A DNA stretch of 19,870 nt from an uncultured Oscillospiraceae bacterium (GTDB taxonomy: Bacteria > Bacillota > Clostridia > Oscillospirales > Ruminococcaceae). The DNA lies in assembly GCA_910589145.1 (NCBI GenBank), contig CAJUSD010000048.1:1-19870 (forward strand), read 5' to 3'. Position numbers and translations under genes: made by a program. Of the stretch, positions 15,061 through 19,870 are shown piece by piece; position 1 is the stretch's first letter, and the number at the start of each line of letters is the position of its first letter. A model generated the notes under the pieces. That model saw only the letters and a list, made by a program, of their open reading frames with translations. It did no database searches and was not told the DNA's origin.

Positions 15061-15091
15061 GATATTATGTTTTAAAGGAGGGAAGCCACAG

Positions 15092-15199
15092 GTGGACATA
15101 TCCGCTCGAAGTAGGAGCTTGGCGTCTAAATACTGCTATGTCACAGCATGGATGGAACTGGGCCGGAAGGCTGCCTGGGGCAAGCCTCCCATATTATAA
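15092..15199 (+). CDS. Possible 35-residue small ORF in the mgtE leader
   Basis: GTG at 15092 follows AAAGGAGGG with 10 bases between, and the frame runs to TAA at 15197-15199. It encodes a basic, aromatic 35-residue peptide (VDISARSRSLASKYCYVTAW, then MELGRKAAWGKPPIL). The binding site is good, but the peptide matches nothing I recognise. It could be a leader peptide for mgtE or the 5' part of a gene broken by a frameshift into the frame ending at 15360. Confidence 0.35.
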   Translation: MDISARSRSLASKYCYVTAWMELGRKAAWGKPPIL

Positions 15200-15360
15200 T
15201 CTTTTGCGGTATTATTTGGCCGCAGGGATTTTTGTGGCCATTTTTCGTCCATGTGGGACTTCTGTTTGCAGCATATCTGCTGAAAACTTCAGAGATTCCA
15301 TATGGATTTTTTATATCTATATATGGGATAGTAACGGCGCGGCGTCTGCTTCCTGCCTGA
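15148..15360 (+). CDS. Doubtful small hydrophobic ORF upstream of mgtE
   Basis: A 70-codon frame from ATG 15148 to TGA 15358-15360. Its second half is membrane-like (IIIFCGIIWPQGFLWPFF, then VGLLFAAYLL) and it stops 19 bases before mgtE, the right spacing for an operon neighbour. No ribosome binding site precedes its ATG. A single-base shift near 15190-15200 would join it to the well-initiated frame starting at 15092, so both may be pieces of one frameshifted membrane protein of about 90 residues. Neither piece is recognised. Confidence 0.3.
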   Translation: MDGTGPEGCLGQASHIIIFCGIIWPQGFLWPFFVHVGLLFAAYLLKTSEIPYGFFISIYGIVTARRLLPA

Positions 15361-15379
15361 AAACAGGAGGTAAATCAAC

Positions 15380-16732
15380 ATGTATGAAAATCAAAAATGG
15401 ATTGATGAGGCAAAAGAACTAGCTTTATCTGGAAACAGTACAGAACTTCGCCAGCAGCTTCGGGAGCTGGATCCGGTAGATATTGCCCAGCTGATCGAAG
15501 AACTTCCCCGCAAAACACGGGCGGCTGTGTTCCGTATGCTTGGAAAGGAACAAGCGGCCCAGGTGTTTTCCTTTTTAGAAGGCGAAAATGTTCAGCTAAT
15601 TGCATCTATTGCAGGTGAAGAAGAACTAGCTGAAATGATGGAATACCTTCCTATAGACGATGCTGTAGACCTTTTGGAAGAAATGCCCGCAGGGGTGGTA
15701 AAACGTATTCTCCGCAATACCAGTAAAGCCACACGGGAACAGATTAATAAATTTTTGAATTACCCGGAGGACACAGCGGGAAGCATCATGACGGCTGAAT
15801 TTGTAGAACTAAAAGCTGGGATGACCGTTGGCGAAGCCATTTCCAAGGTGCGTCAAAAATGTGAGGAGCGGGATAATTTAGACGTCTGTTATATTATCGG
15901 TTCCAGGCGCGAACTGATGGGAAGCATTTCAATGAAACAGCTTCTTTTGGCAAAAGATCATCAACTGGTGGACGATCTCATGGAAGAAGAGCCTGTTTTT
16001 GCCGAAACCGGAGAGGGACGCGAAACCACTGCTTTGCTGCTGGCACGATATGATTTGACTGCTTTGCCGGTTGTAGACGGTGAAAAACGTTTGGTAGGCG
16101 TTGTCACAGTAGACGATGCTGTGGACGTTCTCAACGAAGAAGCAACAAAGGATTTGGAACAAATGGCCGCTATGCTTCCTTCAGAAACCCCTTACCTGAA
16201 AACAGGCGTGTTTTCCCTGGCCAAAAACCGCATTTTATGGCTGCTGGTTCTGATGCTCTCCGCTATGATTACCGGGGCGATTTTGACTCAATATGAAGCT
16301 GCTTTCGCCGCTATGCCTCTGTTGGTTTCCTTTATTCCCATGATTACCGATACTGGCGGGAATGCAGGATCACAAAGCAGCACTATGGTAATCCGCGGGA
16401 TGGGATTGGGAGAGATCGAAATAAGAGATGGTCTGAAAGTTCTCTGGAAAGAGACAAGGGTCAGCCTTGTAGTAGGATGTACTTTGGCTCTGGTAAATTT
16501 CCTTCGGTTGATGCTTACAAACCCGGGGAATCCGTTAGTCGCCGTTTCTGTATCAATCGCATTGCTGTTTACGGTAATTCTGGCTAAAACCATCGGCGGC
16601 CTGCTCCCCCTTCTGGCGAAAATGTGTAAAGCAGATCCCGCTGTCATGTCTGCACCATTGATTACTACCATTGTAGATGCGTGCGCATTAATCGTCTATT
16701 TTTCAGTTGCAAAATTGCTGCTCGGGCTTTGA
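15380..16732 (+). CDS. mgtE: Magnesium transporter MgtE
   Basis: A 450-residue magnesium channel with the full family layout. The N-terminal helical domain (about 1-130) carries repeated LP/EE motifs (ELDPVDIAQLIEELP, EEMPAGVVKRIL). Two CBS domains span about 130-255 (EDTAGSIMT, TALPVVDGEKRLVGVVTVDD). Five membrane helices follow from about 283, with the pore motif ITDTGGNAGSQSSTMVIRG (322-340) and the KADPAVMSAPLITTIVDA helix containing Asp433, equivalent to Thermus Asp432 in the selectivity site. The cytoplasmic domains sense magnesium and close the channel when it is plentiful. AGGAGG lies nine bases before the ATG. No M-box riboswitch consensus was seen in the leader, so regulation is probably at the protein level or through an unrecognised leader. 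Confidence 0.96.
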   Translation: MYENQKWIDEAKELALSGNSTELRQQLRELDPVDIAQLIEELPRKTRAAVFRMLGKEQAAQVFSFLEGENVQLIASIAGEEELAEMMEYLPIDDAVDLLEEMPAGVVKRILRNTSKATREQINKFLNYPEDTAGSIMTAEFVELKAGMTVGEAISKVRQKCEERDNLDVCYIIGSRRELMGSISMKQLLLAKDHQLVDDLMEEEPVFAETGEGRETTALLLARYDLTALPVVDGEKRLVGVVTVDDAVDVLNEEATKDLEQMAAMLPSETPYLKTGVFSLAKNRILWLLVLMLSAMITGAILTQYEAAFAAMPLLVSFIPMITDTGGNAGSQSSTMVIRGMGLGEIEIRDGLKVLWKETRVSLVVGCTLALVNFLRLMLTNPGNPLVAVSVSIALLFTVILAKTIGGLLPLLAKMCKADPAVMSAPLITTIVDACALIVYFSVAKLLLGL

Positions 16733-16756
16733 TGTTTGCTAAATCCATATTAAGAA

Positions 16757-16818
16757 CCTATCCCAGAATGATCCGCCCCCAGACTGTGCAGTCTGGGGGC
16801 GGATCATTCTGGGATAGG
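16757..16818. repeat. Perfect 29-bp inverted repeat between convergent genes
   Basis: Bases 16757-16785 and 16790-16818 are exact reverse complements, separated by GTGC. The arms read CCTATCCCAGAATGATCCGC followed by CCCCAGACT, and their complement. No T-run follows on either strand, so it is not a standard terminator. It ends two bases before the dUTPase stop codon. It may terminate transcription from both sides, or be a mobile palindromic unit. Confidence 0.85.
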
Positions 16819-16820
16819 CT

Positions 16821-17327
16821 CTAATTCGTGCTTCCAAAACCGCCATTTCGCTTTTGGGTGGTGCAGTCATCTATTGTGATGCCAAAAGGCAGAAAAATCC
16901 CCTGCATAAATCCCGTTCCAGCTTCTAAAATAAGCTCCTTGCCTTCCCTGGAGTCATTTGTCAGCTTACAAAAGATATGTCCTTCATTGTCGGATTGGGA
17001 ATAATCGCTGTCAATAATCCCCACAGTATTATCCATTTGAAGGCGGTATTGAAACCCCAAACTGCTTCTTGGGAAGCAGGCAAGAACCCAGCCATCTTCA
17101 ATAATCGCTCGAATTCCTGTAGGAATTTTCAAGGTTTTTCCTGGAGCAAGGATAAACCTATCCGGGGCCCAAAAATCATATCCTGCCGAGCCGGTTGTCG
17201 CTCTTCGCGGCAGGGTAATTTTTTCATATAGTTGTTCCGCATCCAGGTCAGAGCCTCCAAAAACCTTTTTCCAGTCCTGCATAAAACGTTTTAGGCTAAC
17301 CTTTTCAAACTTTCCAATACGAAGCAT
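16821..17327 (-). CDS. dut: dUTP diphosphatase (dUTPase)
   Basis: A 168-residue trimeric-type dUTPase counted from ATG 17327; the longer TTG frame from 17357 would read through the AGGAAAGGA site and is rejected. Family motifs: I ATTGSAGYDFWA (about 43-54), II PRSSLG (86-91), III GIIDSDY (103-109, catalytic-type Asp106), IV-like GTGFMQGIFLPFG (137-149), V KRNGGFGSTN (159-168) at the very C-terminus. The enzyme hydrolyses dUTP to dUMP, keeping uracil out of DNA and feeding thymidylate synthesis. About 40 residues precede motif I, longer than in most bacterial forms. It lies 45 bases after the Gp37/Gp68-like gene on the same strand, a pairing reminiscent of phage genomes. The gene stops at the palindrome. 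Confidence 0.9.
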   Translation of the reverse strand: MLRIGKFEKVSLKRFMQDWKKVFGGSDLDAEQLYEKITLPRRATTGSAGYDFWAPDRFILAPGKTLKIPTGIRAIIEDGWVLACFPRSSLGFQYRLQMDNTVGIIDSDYSQSDNEGHIFCKLTNDSREGKELILEAGTGFMQGIFLPFGITIDDCTTQKRNGGFGSTN

Positions 17328-17372
17328 TTCATTGTTTTCCTTTCCTGACACCGCCAAAGAGACGGAAAATTT

Positions 17373-18098
17373 TTATCTGATCGGAGTCCAGTTCCAGTCA
17401 ATCCCAGCCCGTGCCGCCTGTTTATGTTGTTCCCTTCGCGGGATATGGTAAAGTTTTCCGTCTTTTTCAAACCTGGCTCCAGTCTGCTTAAAATGGAATG
17501 GAACGCCTGCGCTTAAACATTGTTCCCGTAAGGACAAAATCCACGAAAACCGGCAAATTCGAGCATTTTCGCCGGATTCGCCCCCGGCCGTCAGCCCTTC
17601 AATCCATCCGCCTAAATATCTTGAAAGATCAATTTCCTCTAACAAAGGTTCACAAATAATATGTTTATGGCGGATTGGAGCATTTAAATAGATTGGCAAA
17701 CGATAATCTGCCCGATTTTGATTTTCCGTTGTACAGCAAATTGTAACGTTTTCGTATCCATCCCCCCAATCGGAGGGAATTACATCGTAAAAACGATGTA
17801 TCCTCTTTGTGATAAAGAAAAAATGAAGGTCTTTCCTTTGTCGTATCATTTCCCATGCCTCTGGCCTCCAAGGGTCTGCATCCTCTAAAAAGAAGTCAGA
17901 GGTAAAACAGGTATACACGGTTTCACCAGAGGGGACTTTATAAATATTTTGACGGTTTTTTCTTAAAGGAAGGTCAAAGTCAGCGGTTTTATAGACCTGT
18001 GTACTGTCTCTTTGGTAGCGGGCATCCATACGATATACATAGCAGTTTTGACAGCCAGGGCTTATTTTGTGGCAGCCGTGCCATAGGTTCCATTCCAT
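17373..18098 (-). CDS. Phage Gp37/Gp68-like protein, DUF5131 family
   Basis: A 241-residue protein. The N-terminal signature WNLWHGCHKISPGCQNCY (3-20) provides Cys9, Cys16 and Cys19, a CX6CX2C set that resembles a metal or iron-sulfur site, as in the Gp37/Gp68 (DUF5131) family. Other conserved blocks are YTCFTSDFF (62-70), FFITKR (94-99), TICCTTENQNRADYR (119-133), CEPLLEEIDLS (149-159), GGESG (172-176) and FKQTGARF (203-210), giving a TIM-barrel-like, radical-SAM-like layout. The reaction is unknown. The gene comes first in a minus-strand pair with dUTPase, so a role in nucleic acid modification or nucleotide metabolism is possible. A GAGGGGG site precedes the ATG. Confidence 0.85.
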   Translation of the reverse strand: MEWNLWHGCHKISPGCQNCYVYRMDARYQRDSTQVYKTADFDLPLRKNRQNIYKVPSGETVYTCFTSDFFLEDADPWRPEAWEMIRQRKDLHFFFITKRIHRFYDVIPSDWGDGYENVTICCTTENQNRADYRLPIYLNAPIRHKHIICEPLLEEIDLSRYLGGWIEGLTAGGESGENARICRFSWILSLREQCLSAGVPFHFKQTGARFEKDGKLYHIPRREQHKQAARAGIDWNWTPIR

Positions 18099-18289
18099 TT
18101 TGAGCCCCCTCTATAATAAAAATCCCTCTTGTCAAAGGGCAAAATATTCTTTGCAAAACTATGTTTTCTTTTGTCAAGCAAAGGTAATGACAGCATCACA
18201 TTTTTATATTAACATAGTTCACAATATTTGACAATATGGTTAGGCTTTTCTTACAAAAAGTTCGGTTTTGAAAAATATATCCGAAACAA

Positions 18290-18327
18290 GGGACAGGAAT
18301 GGAAAGCATCCCACTCCTGCCCTTTTT
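18290..18327 (+). terminator. Orphan terminator-like hairpin
   Basis: GGG(A)CAGGAATGG (18290-18302) pairs with CCCACTCCTGCCC (18310-18322), with one bulged A and one mismatch, followed by TTTTT at 18323-18327. No plus-strand gene ends before it, so it may close a short RNA starting in the upstream AT-rich stretch; a TTGACA at 18228-18233 has only a poor -10. Confidence 0.55.
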
Positions 18328-18383
18328 ATGTCTATTTTTACTTTGCAGGGTTAATTATTTTATGTTTACAACATAAAATATCT

Positions 18384-18532
18384 TACAAAAAGTATACTTT
18401 CTTGTAAAATATGTTTTTACAAGGAATCCTTAAAAAGTTTTAGAAAAGGTATTTCAAAAAGTGTTGTTTTATGATATTCTTTTAAGTGATACTTTGGACT
18501 CTTTTAGAATGTAACAAAGTATACTTTTTGTA
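18384..18532. promoter_or_regulatory. 17-bp inverted repeat pair, candidate operator sites
   Basis: TACAAAAAGTATACTTT at 18384-18400 recurs exactly inverted at 18516-18532. Each carries the 12-bp palindrome AAAGTATACTTT, with starts 127 bases apart. They lie 55-200 bases upstream of the cytidylyltransferase gene and look like paired binding sites of a dimeric regulator. Confidence 0.6.
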
Positions 18533-18587
18533 GGTTAATCAACAGATTGCACACATTATTAAAACAAAAAATTAGGAGGGTAAGTAA

Positions 18588-19364
18588 TTGAAAGTTGTAA
18601 TACTTGCGGGAGGATTAGGGACACGAATCAGCGAAGAAAGCTATCTTCGCCCAAAGCCAATGATAGAAATTGGGGGATATCCTATTTTATGGCATATTAT
18701 GAAAATCTATTCCCATTATGGGTATCATGATTTTGTCATCTGTCTAGGATATAAGGGAAACATGATAAAAGAATTTTTCTCAGATTATTTTCTCTATATG
18801 TCTGATGTTACCTTTGATTTCAGGGAAAATAACCGCATGGTAATTCATCAGAATGTCGCTGAACCTTGGCGCGTTACATTAGTGGATACTGGTTTGGAAA
18901 CGCAGACCGGGGGCCGTCTGGCAAGAATTCAATCCTATATTGGGGATGAAACATTCATGCTTACATATGGGGACGGTGTAACCGATTTGCCTATTGACCA
19001 GCTTGTGGAGCATCACAAAAAATCGAAAAACAAACTGACTGTTACTGCAATACAGCCAGGAGGGCGTTATGGTGTTATGAATATTGTAGAAGATACAGGA
19101 ATGGTTCAGGGCTTTGCAGAAAAAGCCAAGGAAGACGGCGGTTGGATCAATGGCGGTTTTATGGTTGCAGAGCCGGAAGTATTCCGGTATTTAGGAGGGG
19201 ATGACTGTATCTTTGAGCGTTCCCCCATGGAACGGATGAGTACGGACGGACTTATGGGAGCTTACCGGTATAACGGTTTTTGGCAGTGTATGGACACACA
19301 AAGAGATAAATTTAAATTGGAACAGTTGTGGGAAAGTAAAAACGCTCCCTGGAAAGTGTGGTGA
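18588..19364 (+). CDS. rfbF: Glucose-1-phosphate cytidylyltransferase
   Basis: A 258-residue nucleotidyltransferase that makes CDP-glucose from CTP and glucose-1-phosphate, the first step toward CDP-linked deoxysugars for surface polysaccharide or protein glycosylation. Motifs: ILAGGLGTR (5-13) for nucleotide binding with Lys23 in RPKPM, LTYGDGVTD (125-133) with metal-binding Asp129, GGWINGGFMV (184-193) and GFWQCMDTQRDK (230-241), typical of RfbF. The length is the family's. The start is a TTG, eight bases after AGGAGGG. The next gene starts inside its stop codon (GTGA overlap), so they are coupled. The long upstream repeat region suggests regulated expression. CDP-glucose dehydratase would be expected downstream, outside the window. 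Confidence 0.95.
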   Translation: MKVVILAGGLGTRISEESYLRPKPMIEIGGYPILWHIMKIYSHYGYHDFVICLGYKGNMIKEFFSDYFLYMSDVTFDFRENNRMVIHQNVAEPWRVTLVDTGLETQTGGRLARIQSYIGDETFMLTYGDGVTDLPIDQLVEHHKKSKNKLTVTAIQPGGRYGVMNIVEDTGMVQGFAEKAKEDGGWINGGFMVAEPEVFRYLGGDDCIFERSPMERMSTDGLMGAYRYNGFWQCMDTQRDKFKLEQLWESKNAPWKVW

Positions 19365-19870
19365 TTGGTTTGAAGGAAACTTCAAAAGGAACGCTTCCTC
19401 TATCGGAAAAGGATTTGGAAAACGAAAAAAATAGGATCCTTCCCCAGGTATTGGACTTATTAGATACAGCAGCCCAGGGAAGTTTGGAAGTTCTTCGCTT
19501 GTATGCAGAGGAGAAGCCGTTGGAAGCTTCCAACATGCTGAATAACCTGTCTTCTGTTGTAGCGGCGGTACGTACAGCTTTAAAGCCAATCGAAAAGGCT
19601 TTGGAACATTCTTATATGGAGGAAATGCTGGACAATCTGGACGATACCATTCAGGAGATTCAAAATAATGTCCAAGCAGGCCAGATGGACAGGACATTTA
19701 TATTGTTGGAATTTCAGCTTTTTCCATTTTTTACACATATTAGGGAGCAAATCTATTTTTGGGGATTAGTCTACCCGGATAAACAAAAAATGGATGATTA
19801 TTATGCTAATGAGTTTGCAGAGCATTACCGTAATCCTTATATTTCAGAGGAGGAACCTGCTAAATTTCAG
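19361..19870 (+). CDS. Unrecognised protein of the sugar locus, N-terminal 170 residues (runs off window)
   Basis: An open frame starts at GTG 19361, overlapping the TGA of the cytidylyltransferase gene as GTGA, and stays open to the window end. TTG 19370 is an alternative start. The first 100 residues are helical and acidic (LPQVLDLLDTAAQGSLEVLR, LEASNMLNNLSSVVAAVRTAL, EEMLDNLDDTIQEIQNNVQAG), resembling an oligomerisation or coiled-coil helical region. The end visible here contains FWGLVYPDKQKMDDYYANEF and AEHYRNPYI, which looks like the beginning of a catalytic domain. I do not recognise it. Coupling to the cytidylyltransferase gene suggests a role in building or transferring a CDP-linked sugar, possibly a methyltransferase or glycosyltransferase, which is inference from position. 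Confidence 0.75.
   Translation, partial: MIGLKETSKGTLPLSEKDLENEKNRILPQVLDLLDTAAQGSLEVLRLYAEEKPLEASNMLNNLSSVVAAVRTALKPIEKALEHSYMEEMLDNLDDTIQEIQNNVQAGQMDRTFILLEFQLFPFFTHIREQIYFWGLVYPDKQKMDDYYANEFAEHYRNPYISEEEPAKFQ

Larger units (their letters stand above)
14568..15091. other. Non-coding, hairpin-rich stretch between the terminase operon and the mgtE region
   Basis: About 520 bases with no supported gene. It contains the terminator 14650-14676, a stem of 13 bp at 14704-14737, a tandem 15-bp repeat with closing hairpin at 14781-14834, a 10-bp stem at 14838-14859, and a promoter directly followed by a terminator at 14981-15060. Open frames across it are long only because they read through repetitive structure, and they lack start signals. 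Confidence 0.6.
18099..18587. other. Long regulatory region between divergent operons
   Basis: 489 AT-rich bases with no gene. It holds a plus-oriented terminator-like hairpin at 18290-18327, a 17-bp inverted repeat at 18384-18400 and 18516-18532, and a further CTTACAAAAAGT copy at 18250-18261. No clear consensus promoter for the cytidylyltransferase gene was found; TATACT hexamers lie inside both repeat arms. Confidence 0.6.

Noticed and set aside
15074..15200. M-box magnesium riboswitch or SRP RNA before mgtE
   Set aside because: The M-box core was not found, and the CCGGAAGG stretch lacks the surrounding SRP RNA motif.
1..19870. CRISPR arrays, tRNA or rRNA genes
   Set aside because: No regularly spaced direct repeats and no cloverleaf or rRNA signature were seen; short tRNAs could still be missed by eye.

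Overview
The window looks like chromosomal DNA of a strictly anaerobic, low-to-moderate GC Bacillota of the class Clostridia, probably gut-associated. Support comes from strong AGGAGG-type ribosome binding sites, several TTG starts, a YtrA-type GntR/ABC operon, a clostridial-style acyl-CoA dehydratase activase, an Rpn-type nuclease remnant and a PBSX-like phage terminase. I cannot name the genus from sequence alone.

Layout. (1) 1-1355: the tail of an ECF sigma factor, a single-pass anti-sigma-like protein (DUF4367 type) and a small exported protein, apparently one operon. (2) 1679-2791: a two-part protein whose N-terminal part looks like an aegerolysin and whose C-terminal part looks like a beta-pore-forming module; it ends at a bidirectional terminator. 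(3) 2891-4576, minus strand: an intact EEP-family phosphodiesterase and a broken Rpn nuclease gene with one nonsense codon and one frameshift. (4) 4636-8972, minus strand: a tandem-ATPase acyl-CoA dehydratase activase and its partner, split into two overlapping genes. (5) 9401-11380: an autoregulated GntR (YtrA-type) repressor with an ABC ATPase and permease.

(6) 11586-14567 is the most unusual part: a LexA/CI-like autocleavable repressor facing a compact operon of a sigma-like protein, a short terminase small-subunit-like protein and a large terminase with all catalytic residues. The divergent promoters are close to consensus and carry operator-like palindromes. No integrase, portal, capsid or lysis gene follows; the operon ends at a strong terminator. 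(7) 14568-15379: a hairpin-rich non-coding stretch, a promoter abutting a terminator, and doubtful small ORFs before mgtE. (8) 15380-16732: the magnesium channel MgtE, then a perfect 29-bp inverted repeat. (9) 16821-18098, minus strand: a dUTPase and a Gp37/Gp68-like (DUF5131) protein, a pair often seen in phages. (10) 18588-end: glucose-1-phosphate cytidylyltransferase, coupled to an unrecognised gene that runs off the window; its long upstream region holds a 17-bp inverted repeat.

The genes do not form one pathway. The window reads as core metabolic and transport genes interrupted by accessory pieces: a sigma/toxin-like region, a phage-derived cassette and a surface-sugar locus.
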